Positions 1-7,589 of a DNA stretch of 64,000 nt are shown piece by piece. Each line of letters opens with the position of its first letter. Within the stretch, counting starts at the first letter, position 1. Where the stretch lies: positions 1 to 64,000 of the forward strand of contig NZ_JTEV01000016.1 in the NCBI RefSeq assembly GCF_000786105.1, written 5' to 3'. A program made the position numbers and the translations under genes. Source of the DNA: Bdellovibrio sp. ArHS (lineage in GTDB: Bacteria; Bdellovibrionota; Bdellovibrionia; Bdellovibrionales; Bdellovibrionaceae). Under the pieces are notes generated by a model. It worked only from the letters and a program-made list of their open reading frames with translations. It ran no database searches and had not been told where the DNA came from.

Positions 1-2
1 CT

Positions 3-170
3 CCGCCGCCACCACCGCCACCGCCACCACCACCGCCACCACCACCTCCGCCTCCTCAGCCACCTCCACCGCAAGAGATGTGCGGCAATTTCAGGTTGCC
101 TTGGACTATGTATCCCTGCGATACATTTATTGGCGGCGGCGGAGGAGGAGGCGATGGCGGCGGAAACTAG
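3..170 (+). CDS. C-terminal end of a Pro-rich/Gly-rich protein (5' truncated by window edge)
   Basis: The frame is open from the window edge to TAG at 168-170 and encodes 55 residues. It starts with an almost pure proline tract of about 18 residues, then QPPPPQ, a short complex part (EMCGNFRLPWTMYPCDTFI) and a final run of about 7 Gly followed by DGGGN. The two Cys in the complex part could form a disulfide. Proline tracts ending in a small C-terminal module are common in exported or envelope-spanning proteins, but the start lies outside the window and no function can be given. That this is the coding frame, rather than simple-sequence DNA, is inferred from the ordered non-repeat segment and the clean stop. 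Confidence 0.55.
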   Translation, partial: PPPPPPPPPPPPPPPPPPQPPPPQEMCGNFRLPWTMYPCDTFIGGGGGGGDGGGN

Positions 171-183
171 TTTTAATTTCTCA

Positions 184-203
184 GGTCCCCTCTGTAGGGG
201 ACC
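184..203. repeat. Perfect 8-bp hairpin in the 3' gap
   Basis: GGTCCCCT and AGGGGACC flank a CTGT loop, 13 nt after the stop of the Pro/Gly-rich gene. No T run follows, so it is not a classical intrinsic terminator. It could be a 3'-end stabilising hairpin. The rest of 171-325 shows nothing recognisable. Confidence 0.5.
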
Positions 204-325
204 CACTGGGGGATGTTCGTCGGCAGCACGCTGCGCTAATATTTAGCGGAACGCGCTTATTCATTCAGCAAATGGATAAAATCGATAGCGATCGGTCTTG
301 AGGCTGTGATATTCAATGCGATCTT

Positions 326-1633
326 ATGCAACTGAGTGATCGCAGCTTTGATATTTCACCACGACGGGATCTTTCTGTCGTTGATGATGCTAAATTACGC
401 CAAGACTTCTTTTCGGCCTCAAGAAATCTCTTGAAGAAAATACAGCGCCTAGAAAAGGAATATGCTGACTTTGTTAACCACGATCAAGTGTTGTATCAGG
501 ATTGGTATAAAGTCACCTTCAAAGAGGAACTGCAGAGCCTCGATGCCATGGAGAAGCGTTGTCGAAGTTTGGCGCATTTTCATGTGCACTTGCAGTACGT
601 AGCGCAAACGATGAAGGTGTCTCTTGAAGAAGCCTATCTTTTGCTTAAAAATGAGGAAGTTCAATATGAGTCCGGGGACGAAAGCTGGCGTTTTGTAATA
701 GATAAGCTTCGTTCAGAGCGCTTTACCAATGCGACGAAAACACAGAACACGCCGTCATCCTCTGAGCGAGCGATGAAGAATCAAGCTCATTATAGCGAAG
801 AAGTGAATTTGAATTTGGGAGATGTCCTGTGTGAGGATGATTCCGCTTTGAGCGGATTTAGTCGTTATTCGCGTTCGGTGTATCACTATCTTAAAGAGAT
901 TGATGACGTTGTGATGGCTCGTCATTTATCAGATGTTTCTGCAGGGTATCAGTTATTCAAAGAATCCTTTCAGATTGCGATGAGATGCGGTGATTGGGCT
1001 CTCTTGTTTCGCATCTGGCGAGTAGGGGGGATTGGGTATCAGCATAAACTTCTAAAACCGATGCCGTCCCATTTGAAGGAATTTCTGACAAAAACCTTCG
1101 CAGAACAAGCCGCTGAAGAGCTTCCGCGAAGTCTGGATACTCAGGTTGCCTTGCGTTCAGCTTATCGGAAAATAGCCAGACTTCTTCATCCCGATACACA
1201 GAGTGTCGATATGTCACCGAAACAAAAAGAGTGGGCAGCGAAGCGTTGGGAGAAGGCTCAAGTGGCCTATGGCGCCCAAGATCACGTTAGCCTCAAGCGC
1301 CTCGAAATCATCTGTCTTGCCGAAATGGGAGATCTTGGCCGAATGACTTTGGAAGAAATTTATGAAAGTTCATTAGCCTTGAATGATGAATACCAGGCGT
1401 TACGTAAAAGTCTTAAGATATATCGCCGTCATCCGGCATGGAAGTTTTCTACCCGTCGTAAGTACGAAGTTCTTAAAGTCAGGATTCGTAAAGAATTGGG
1501 AGTTCGATTTGCTACTTTACAGACACAAATCCTGTCCTTTGAAAATTTGTACGATCAGGCTGCCAAAAGCAGCATGCTGTCTGAAGTTTCACAGGATTTT
1601 TCCGAAAGAATTTCGCCGGCATGCTGGCAATAA
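326..1633 (+). CDS. J-domain (DnaJ-like) protein, 435 aa
   Basis: Cytoplasmic protein with no signal peptide or membrane segment. The first 270 residues are helical and charged with no family I recognise. Residues about 275-325 form a J domain: LRSAYRKIARLLHPD carries the HPD tripeptide (288-290) that stimulates Hsp70 ATPase, followed by a helix with KRWEKAQVAYGA as in helix III. The remaining 110 residues are again helical. It is probably a specialised Hsp70 co-chaperone with its own client-binding parts, because it lacks the Gly/Phe and zinc-finger regions of DnaJ. The ATG has no strong Shine-Dalgarno. It stands alone between unrelated genes. Confidence 0.75.
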   Translation: MQLSDRSFDISPRRDLSVVDDAKLRQDFFSASRNLLKKIQRLEKEYADFVNHDQVLYQDWYKVTFKEELQSLDAMEKRCRSLAHFHVHLQYVAQTMKVSLEEAYLLLKNEEVQYESGDESWRFVIDKLRSERFTNATKTQNTPSSSERAMKNQAHYSEEVNLNLGDVLCEDDSALSGFSRYSRSVYHYLKEIDDVVMARHLSDVSAGYQLFKESFQIAMRCGDWALLFRIWRVGGIGYQHKLLKPMPSHLKEFLTKTFAEQAAEELPRSLDTQVALRSAYRKIARLLHPDTQSVDMSPKQKEWAAKRWEKAQVAYGAQDHVSLKRLEIICLAEMGDLGRMTLEEIYESSLALNDEYQALRKSLKIYRRHPAWKFSTRRKYEVLKVRIRKELGVRFATLQTQILSFENLYDQAAKSSMLSEVSQDFSERISPACWQ

Positions 1634-1740
1634 GAGATCTTAAGAATTTGCAGATTTGAAAACAATTGAAGGTTTGAGATATACTGATAGATTCGTGCCG
1701 GGGCTTTCTCAAAGAGATTCCGTCAGCGAGTGGACTCGAT

Positions 1741-1824
1741 ATGTCTTTTGCTCAACGATTGACCTCTGTGGGGATGCCGTTTTTAATAGAATCTTTGTCT
1801 CCGAAAGGCGTAGGTCATGAATAG
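1741..1824 (+). CDS. Possible 27-codon leader ORF overlapping the next start
   Basis: ATG at 1741 opens a 27-residue frame (MSFAQRLTSVGMPF...) whose TAG lies inside the start region of the following gene (ATGAATAG at 1817-1824). This arrangement would allow translational coupling. No clear ribosome site precedes it and no homology is evident, so it may be chance or the tail of a lost gene. Confidence 0.2.
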   Translation: MSFAQRLTSVGMPFLIESLSPKGVGHE

Positions 1825-2512
1825 ATATTTTTTTGGGATACTTGGATGCTTTTTTTCCGTATCCGTTCAAGCCGCAGATTTAGATCAAGTGATTCTTAAA
1901 GCTGATGAAATTCGAAATCCACCAGAATCTTTTGAGATGAACATCAAGGTTAAGACTCAAGATCAAGAATATGGTTTTTTGGTGGTTACTTCAGGTAATG
2001 AGAAAACACTTATAAAAACTAAATTCCCGATAAAAGACAAAGGACGAAATATGCTTATGTTGGGAACCGATATGTGGCTGTTTATTCCTAATCTTAATCG
2101 GTCCGTGCGCATCGCTTTAAATCAGAAATTAAATGGGGAAGTTGCAAATGGCGACATCAGTCGATTGCGATGGCATCAAGACTATAAGCCGAGTCTGTTG
2201 TCAGAAAGCCCAGAAGCCTGGACAATTCTGCTAGAGGAAAACAAAAAGGGCCTCACCTATCCACGGCTAGAAGTCAAAATAGAAAAGAAGACCTATCGAC
2301 CTCTCTTCGCAGATTACATGGGTATCTCGGGCCGCAAGTTAAAAAGAGCCACTTTCTCGGATTACAAAATGCTGGCTGGAAAATTGCGCCCCTCTAAAAT
2401 TACGATCCAAGACCTAACCAACGAAACAAAGATATCTAATATAGAGATTAGCTCGATAGAGGTAAAAAAAGTGGATGACTCGGTATTTAGTAAAGAGAGA
2501 TTGAATGATTAG
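1817..2512 (+). CDS. LolA-like outer-membrane lipoprotein-sorting family protein
   Basis: 231 aa with a signal peptide (MNRYFFGILGCFFSVSVQA, cleavage after A-A at about 19-20). The mature part has the pattern of the periplasmic LolA-like family usually annotated outer membrane lipoprotein-sorting protein, including MLMLGTDMWLFIPNLNRSVRI around residues 75-95 and YRPLFADYMGISGRKLKRATFSDY around 155-178. In other genomes these proteins sit with MMPL/RND or FtsX-type exporters; here only the downstream barrel gene, overlapping by 8 nt, is present. A role in handling a lipid or lipoprotein in the periplasm is inferred. Confidence 0.75.
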   Translation: MNRYFFGILGCFFSVSVQAADLDQVILKADEIRNPPESFEMNIKVKTQDQEYGFLVVTSGNEKTLIKTKFPIKDKGRNMLMLGTDMWLFIPNLNRSVRIALNQKLNGEVANGDISRLRWHQDYKPSLLSESPEAWTILLEENKKGLTYPRLEVKIEKKTYRPLFADYMGISGRKLKRATFSDYKMLAGKLRPSKITIQDLTNETKISNIEISSIEVKKVDDSVFSKERLND

Positions 2513-3692
2513 TATTCTGTTTCTTTTTGTGTGTTCAGCTTTTTCTTGGGCTAACAACATTGAGTTCAATTCAGAAGTCTCTTTCATTGACTCGTATAAG
2601 GTGAGCGAAAGGGACTCTCTGGGAAAAAGAATTGTATTAATGCCAGAAGTAAAAATAGAAAATGAAAGTCAAAGTTATGACTTCAAAGGCTCCTTCTTAT
2701 ATTGGCATAATTTTACAGAGTCGGATGGACGTCAGTATGAAGTTATCCCGACGAACGTGCTTCGCATCCATAGTCTTTATGTTTCCAAGTATTTAAACAA
2801 TTGGGTATTTCGACTTGGTTGGGAGGTTCTGGAAAACGGTGAGACGATGGGCGCTCATCGTCCCAACTATTTAAATCCGGTGAGTTTTGAAAATTATGCT
2901 TTTGATGCCGAGAAGATTCGCGAGGTCGCGCAACCTGCCGCACATATAAAATATATATTTAATGATTCGGCCGTCGAGTACTTTTATGTCATAAAAAATG
3001 AAAAAATACCTTTGCCGCTATTTATAGCCAACGGGACAGTTGCCGATGGGGAACCCGACCGAGTGGCCTTTCGGGATACAGAACAATCGGTTCGGTTGCG
3101 TACTTACTTCAGTGAGATCGGTCTTGAATCGACGTTCTTGTACTCTCAGCATTTTAGTAGGGTGCCTGTGTACACACTACAGAGTAATCCCGAAGGAAAA
3201 GATGTTTATAAAGTTTTTTCAAAGAAAATGGAAAGTGCAAGTATAAGTATTAATAAAGCCTGGGAACAGTGGGTTTTAAGAGCGGATGTGACTTACCATA
3301 AAGACATGCCCTTCATGAGGTTCAGTAGTTCGGATTATATTATCAAGGATCTGTATGACGGAGCTGCGGGGCTTGAGTATAGTTATGGAGAAAAAAGATC
3401 CTTAATAACACAGCTACATTATGTGAATAACAATGAACCTGAGTCGCCCTTATACTATGGATCTATCTGGTTAAAAGAATCCTTTTGGCGTGATAAGTTC
3501 GACGTGAGTTTGGGCTATTACTCTGGCCTGGGCAATGGTGACAGTCATCTAGTGACAAATCTTAATTATGATGTTGGTGAACAATGGAGCCTTGGTGTTG
3601 GGTTTATGCAGTTTCATTCCCGCTCAGGCGGTTTCTTCCAGCTTCTGGAGGGAGAAGACCAGATTCAGTTAACTCTGAAGTTTTTAAACTGA
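2505..3692 (+). CDS. Predicted outer-membrane beta-barrel protein
   Basis: 395 aa. The N-terminus MISILFLFVCSAFSWA is a short signal peptide. The rest is rich in alternating hydrophobic/polar strands with aromatic ends (for example FRLGWEVLENGETMG and LITQLHYVNNN) and ends with a Phe-Leu-Asn tail after a final amphipathic strand, as barrels do. It overlaps the LolA-like gene by 8 nt, so the two are co-translated and probably act together. The RLGWE and HRPNYLNPVSF segments recall DUF1302/alginate-export-type barrels found beside LolA-like proteins, but I cannot name the substrate. Confidence 0.65.
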   Translation: MISILFLFVCSAFSWANNIEFNSEVSFIDSYKVSERDSLGKRIVLMPEVKIENESQSYDFKGSFLYWHNFTESDGRQYEVIPTNVLRIHSLYVSKYLNNWVFRLGWEVLENGETMGAHRPNYLNPVSFENYAFDAEKIREVAQPAAHIKYIFNDSAVEYFYVIKNEKIPLPLFIANGTVADGEPDRVAFRDTEQSVRLRTYFSEIGLESTFLYSQHFSRVPVYTLQSNPEGKDVYKVFSKKMESASISINKAWEQWVLRADVTYHKDMPFMRFSSSDYIIKDLYDGAAGLEYSYGEKRSLITQLHYVNNNEPESPLYYGSIWLKESFWRDKFDVSLGYYSGLGNGDSHLVTNLNYDVGEQWSLGVGFMQFHSRSGGFFQLLEGEDQIQLTLKFLN

Positions 3693-3704
3693 TTACAGCC
3701 ATGA

Positions 3705-3754
3705 GTTTCGTATCTCTTTAAAGAGGAAACGTGTTTTATAAAGAAATACGAAAC
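3705..3754. terminator. 16-bp inverted repeat between convergent genes
   Basis: Arms 3705-3720 and 3739-3754 pair over 16 positions with one mismatch around an 18-nt loop. The element sits in the 86-bp gap between the barrel gene (+) and the peroxidase gene (-), where a shared bidirectional terminator is expected. There is no strong T run on either side, so Rho-independent function is only probable. Confidence 0.5.
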
Positions 3755-3778
3755 GGCTTCTAGCGAGAGAAATAAATG

Positions 3779-4822
3779 TTATTGTAAGAGCTCAGGGCCT
3801 GCGTAGGGCTCTGAAGGCAAAGTGGGGGCTTCACGGAAATTTTTCGGCAGTGGTCCCTTAAGACTTTCCAAGAACGCCTTGATCGACCTTACCTGATCAT
3901 CCGTAAGATCTTTGTTGAGCTGAAGTTTTCCCATCCAACGGATCGCGGTCTCTATATCTTTTGCCGAAGCATCATGGAAGTACGGAGCTGTTTCAGTTAC
4001 GTTGCGCAGAGAAGGCACTTTGAAAACATAAAGATCTTCGTCTTTCTTGCTAATCTCTTGGCGCCCTTTGTCGGGATTTTGCGATTTTGTCAGTGTCCAA
4101 TAGTTTTGATAGATGCCGAACTTTTGCATGCTTCGACCGCCAACCGCCGGGCCGTTGTGGCAAGTCGCGCAGCCGACCGTCATGAATTCCTTGAGACCCT
4201 TACGAGCTTCGTTCGAGATAGCATCAATATCACCCTCTAAAAATTGATCGAATGGAGCTCTGGTTGTCAGGGATCTTTGATAGAGTCCCAAAGCCGCAGC
4301 CGCATTCTCGAGCGTCAGAGGTTTATCCGCTTTAGGAAACGCTTTTTTAAACAAAGGCAGGTATCCAGCAAGTTCAAATCTTTTTATTGCTTCAGCAGGT
4401 GAAGAGTTTCCAAAACTGAGTGGAGTTGTGAACGAGCGCAGAGCTTGATCTTCCAGACTGGCTCGATCATTGCGCCAATGCACGACTTCTTGAAACTGGA
4501 GATTCAAGATGGACTGAGCATTGCGTGCACCTTTATTATTATTGAATCCAGCCGATTGGGCGAGGCGATCGGTGCTGTAATATTGCGGCTGATGACAGCG
4601 CACACAAGCGGTGCTGCCGTCTTTAGAAAGGCGATAGTCGAAAAAGATTTTTCTTCCGAGTTCAATTTGCTCACTGGATATTTTATCTGGCGTTGCCGTT
4701 TTGGCCGGAATAATCCCAAATAAAGCCTTTGCGGTTTTCGCCAGCTCTTTATCTAAGGAAGACGGGATTGCATTTAAGCTAAAAATAAAAACAGTCGCAA
4801 AAATGACTAAGGATGATTTCAT
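3779..4822 (-). CDS. Di-haem cytochrome c peroxidase (CcpA/MauG family)
   Basis: 347 aa periplasmic protein with a signal peptide (MKSSLVIFATVFIFSLNAIPS). Two c-type haem sites are visible: CVRCH at 73-77 and CATCH at 218-222. Spacing, the RKIFFDYRLSKDGSTAC opening and the VPSLRNVTETAPYFHD segment are typical of bacterial cytochrome c peroxidases, which reduce hydrogen peroxide with electrons from small cytochromes. The start has AAAGG about 7 nt upstream. It is a single transcription unit. A partner donor could be the monohaem cytochrome encoded at 21.4 kb, though that is only inference. Confidence 0.92.
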   Translation of the reverse strand: MKSSLVIFATVFIFSLNAIPSSLDKELAKTAKALFGIIPAKTATPDKISSEQIELGRKIFFDYRLSKDGSTACVRCHQPQYYSTDRLAQSAGFNNNKGARNAQSILNLQFQEVVHWRNDRASLEDQALRSFTTPLSFGNSSPAEAIKRFELAGYLPLFKKAFPKADKPLTLENAAAALGLYQRSLTTRAPFDQFLEGDIDAISNEARKGLKEFMTVGCATCHNGPAVGGRSMQKFGIYQNYWTLTKSQNPDKGRQEISKKDEDLYVFKVPSLRNVTETAPYFHDASAKDIETAIRWMGKLQLNKDLTDDQVRSIKAFLESLKGPLPKNFREAPTLPSEPYAGPELLQ

Positions 4823-4902
4823 TTATAACCTTTCAGTTTTTCAATGTTTTCAACAGGCAGATTTAAAGTAGGGCATTCTTGGTAAAGTGTATCCCGAACA
4901 TA

Positions 4903-6195
4903 TCACGCGCGCACCCTCACGATTTGCTCCCAGTATTCATGCAAATCCAATTCGACCTCAAGTTTTCTAAGCGCAGCAAATATACCGCCTAATTTTCTAT
5001 GAAGAAAAATCAGTTTATGAGGTGGAGGGGAAAATTTGAGGTTCTGTATAAGTTGCCTTGAAAGCTGAGAATTTCGTTTTAAAAACTCATCGTCTTTAAA
5101 ATTGAATTTAGCGCCTTGTTCGTGAAAGAACGGACTCATTCCCAACATCATGAGTTCAACAAAAATGGCCTTTGCCTGCGATGTCTCTCTTGGATCTAAA
5201 AGTTCAAAATCAACAGCTCTTTGCACGATGTCTTCGTTTTTTGAGTTTTGAATCGCTTTGAGAAGTTCTATATACTTTCTTCTAAAATCGGCTGGATACG
5301 CTTTCGAAGCGCCAAAATCGAGGGCAATAATCTCAAGGTCAGGACTCTCGCGGATTAAAAAGTTTCCCGGATTAGGATCGGTTTGGACGAAGCCCCATTC
5401 AAAAAACTCCATGACATATAGATCCAACAGCGACTTTGCGATGAGTTCACGTTTTTGCTTGTTAGGACGTGTATCAATCCATTCTTTGAACGTGAGTCCC
5501 GGTTCGTAAGTCAGGCAAAGAACTTTTCTGGTACTAAGATGGGGCAGGGGAGCGGGGGTGCTAATTTTGGCATGTCTCCACGTATGTGAGTCAAACAATT
5601 TACGAAAGCTCGAGAGCGCTTCGGCTTCCTTGAGGTAGTCTGTTTCGAGAAGAAGGGTTTCTTCAATTTCCGTAAACAAGTAATCGAGATTCATATTTCT
5701 GCCCGTCAAAAAGCAGAAGGCAGAGATGATTTTCTTTAAAGTAGCAAGATCATTTTCAATGGATTGTTCCAAATGAGGATATTGAGCCTTGATAACAATC
5801 GGCTTGTCGGCCGCTCTGGCCTTATGAACTTGTCCCATGCTGGCGGCTGCGAACGGTCGGTACTGGATTTCACTCAGTTCTGAAAGTTGGTCTTTACTCA
5901 GCTCTTTTTTAAGTGTTTGTATCAAATCGAGCTCTGGATTTTCCCGAACCTGATTTTGCAGTTCCGATAGGATTTGTATCGCTTCCGGCGGAAAATAGTC
6001 ATGTAAGTCGAGGCTTAGCAGTTGGCCCGCTTTCATCGCGGCCCCTCGTAAATGCCCGAGGCTTTCAGTAAGAATCTTAGCCTGTTCTATTCTGGATTGA
6101 AGATCCCCGGATGTGAGTTCCTGGAACCCGATTTTCGTCGCCATTTTGGTAAGCTCAAGCGTTCGTTTAAAACGATTGCTAAGAACAGATCCCAT
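4903..6195 (-). CDS. AarF/ABC1/UbiB-family atypical kinase
   Basis: 430 aa. It has the diagnostic features of the ABC1 family: KAGQ motif (MKAGQLLSLD, near residue 57), the Ala-rich loop that replaces the P-loop (FAAASMGQVHKA, near 120), the catalytic lysine in VIKAQYPH, the catalytic loop QTDPNPGNFLI and the metal-binding ALDFGAS (near 290). The family supports quinone biosynthesis or lipid homeostasis as ATPase/kinase-like proteins. An ATG at 6201 also exists, but GGAG lies directly against it and 6 nt before the ATG at 6195, which I therefore prefer. It is divergent from the DCC-family gene across a 20-bp palindrome. Confidence 0.88.
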   Translation of the reverse strand: MGSVLSNRFKRTLELTKMATKIGFQELTSGDLQSRIEQAKILTESLGHLRGAAMKAGQLLSLDLHDYFPPEAIQILSELQNQVRENPELDLIQTLKKELSKDQLSELSEIQYRPFAAASMGQVHKARAADKPIVIKAQYPHLEQSIENDLATLKKIISAFCFLTGRNMNLDYLFTEIEETLLLETDYLKEAEALSSFRKLFDSHTWRHAKISTPAPLPHLSTRKVLCLTYEPGLTFKEWIDTRPNKQKRELIAKSLLDLYVMEFFEWGFVQTDPNPGNFLIRESPDLEIIALDFGASKAYPADFRRKYIELLKAIQNSKNEDIVQRAVDFELLDPRETSQAKAIFVELMMLGMSPFFHEQGAKFNFKDDEFLKRNSQLSRQLIQNLKFSPPPHKLIFLHRKLGGIFAALRKLEVELDLHEYWEQIVRVRA

Positions 6196-6230
6196 TGTCA
6201 TCTCCGATGTACGAGAGGCGAGTATAAGTT

Positions 6231-6274
6231 GACCTCCGCATTAGTTCATACTACTATGAACTAATGCGGAGGTC
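6231..6274. promoter_or_regulatory. Perfect 20-bp palindromic operator/hairpin in a divergent promoter region
   Basis: Arms 6231-6250 and 6255-6274 are exact reverse complements around CTAC. The inner half-site TTAGTTCATA-N4-TATGAACTAA recurs upstream of the GbsR-type regulator at 9121-9144. The right arm contains GGAGG, the ribosome site of the gene starting at 6278, so an mRNA containing both arms would hide it. I infer a binding site for the regulator encoded at 8551-9087, acting on both divergent genes. Confidence 0.7.
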
Positions 6275-6277
6275 AAG

Positions 6278-6700
6278 ATGCAAAAGGCAAGAGATATGTC
6301 TCAATATGAAATTGCGGTCTATTACGATGGTCTCTGTCATCTCTGTTCGCGAGAGATCGAGCACTATAAAAAGATGAAGGGCGCTAACAATATATGGTTT
6401 GTCGACATCACCTCTTCCGACTTCAACGCTGCGACGGAAGGTTTAGATCCTCATAAGATTCATCAGAGTCTTCATGTTAAAGATAAAGATGGCCAAGTTT
6501 ATCTGGGCGTCGACGCATTTATCATGATTTGGACTCAACTGAATAGTTTAAAAAAGGTTGCTTCCGTGGCTTCCTTTAAGCCCGTAAAGAGGCTTCTCCA
6601 AACGGGATACTTCTTGTTCGCAAAAATTCGCCCGTTGCTGCCGCGAAAAAACTGTTCCGACAGCCCCTATTGTGAAGTGTTGTTTGATCAGAAGAAGTAA
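6278..6700 (+). CDS. DCC-family (DUF393) thiol-disulfide oxidoreductase-like protein
   Basis: 140 aa. The opening YEIAVYYDGLCHLCSREIEHYK matches the DUF393/DCC family, named for its conserved D-x-x-C-x-x-C (here DGLCHLC, Cys 20 and 23), which gives a thioredoxin-like CxxC. GVDAFIMIWTQL in the middle and the C-terminal RPLLPRKNC are also family-like. A redox role in the cytoplasm is inferred. GGAGG 5 nt before the ATG at 6278 supports this start over the internal ATG at 6296, and it lies in the right arm of the palindrome. First gene of a short plus-strand unit with the acyltransferase-like gene. Confidence 0.82.
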   Translation: MQKARDMSQYEIAVYYDGLCHLCSREIEHYKKMKGANNIWFVDITSSDFNAATEGLDPHKIHQSLHVKDKDGQVYLGVDAFIMIWTQLNSLKKVASVASFKPVKRLLQTGYFLFAKIRPLLPRKNCSDSPYCEVLFDQKK

Positions 6701-6746
6701 GGCATGGCGATATCAGCTGATCAAGACGGTTTTGTAGGAAGAATTT

Positions 6747-7517
6747 ATGATGTTCACAAAGATCGACAAGATCTCAATTTTTAGAAAAGTAGCTCTATCG
6801 CTTTGGGGCGGAGGTGGGGATCCGTCTGTTTATGGATTTCTCGAACTCGATGTGACGCGCCTGAAGTTTTCGTCTTCGCCGACCTCTTTGGTTATCAAGG
6901 GCTTAAGTGAAGTTATGAAAAAGCACAAAGAGCTTAATTTCATGATGCGATTCGGACGGCTTTATCTTCGTAAGAGTGTCAGTATTTCGGTCATGGTGAA
7001 CATCCCCCAAGAGGGCGGGGATGATCTGTCATTCACAACTCTTCGCGATGTCGATCGAATGAGTATCGTGGATATCGAAAGACAACTCACACAGAATGTG
7101 GGGCTAGTTCGACGCAAGGAAGATCCTCATTTGGGTTTTGCTTTGCGGTTGCTCTATAAGTTGCCGCATTTTTTAACGAAAATGTTTTTAAGAGTTTTTG
7201 ACTTCTTAACTCACGATCTTAACTTGAACTTGTCTTTTGCTCGTTTGCCCCAGGATCCTTTTGGATCCGTCATTGTGACGAATGTGGGTTCCTTGGGAAT
7301 TAAAAAGGCTTTGGTTCCGTTGGTACCTTTGACTCGGGCCGGTCTTTTAATTTCAATTGGCCAAATTTCCCAAGAGCCCGTCGTGGTGGAAGGGAAGATC
7401 GAGATCCGTGAGATTATGCATCTTGGTGTTACCTTCGATCACCGCTTCTTTGATGGGGCCCAAGCGGCAAAAATGATTAACGATTTTGCAGCGTTTTTTA
7501 AGTCGATTGAAAAATAG
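6747..7517 (+). CDS. Stand-alone 2-oxoacid-dehydrogenase-type acyltransferase domain protein
   Basis: 256 aa with the fold signature of the CoA-dependent acyltransferase (E2p/chloramphenicol acetyltransferase) family. The C-terminal LGVTFDHRFFDGAQAAKM contains the catalytic HxxxDG, preceded by GSVIVTNVGSLG and a basic segment. There is no lipoyl or E3-binding domain, so this is not a normal dehydrogenase E2. It likely moves an acyl group from CoA to an unknown acceptor. It follows the DCC gene by 46 nt on the same strand and is probably co-transcribed under the palindromic operator. Confidence 0.8.
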   Translation: MMFTKIDKISIFRKVALSLWGGGGDPSVYGFLELDVTRLKFSSSPTSLVIKGLSEVMKKHKELNFMMRFGRLYLRKSVSISVMVNIPQEGGDDLSFTTLRDVDRMSIVDIERQLTQNVGLVRRKEDPHLGFALRLLYKLPHFLTKMFLRVFDFLTHDLNLNLSFARLPQDPFGSVIVTNVGSLGIKKALVPLVPLTRAGLLISIGQISQEPVVVEGKIEIREIMHLGVTFDHRFFDGAQAAKMINDFAAFFKSIEK

Positions 7518-7589
7518 ATCGATGTTTTCATTCTAAGAAGTAGCAAGCAAAACTAAAGTTTCGGTGATGAGGGCGCTGGCGTGCTAAGC

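Noticed and set aside
184-203. Intrinsic terminator after the first gene
   Set aside because: The hairpin is perfect but no T run follows on either strand, so I list it only as a hairpin.
80-301. Plus-strand Arg-rich ORF overlapping the Pro/Gly-rich gene
   Set aside because: It is an out-of-frame reading of the GGC/GGA tract; the frame ending at 170 gives an ordered protein tail instead.
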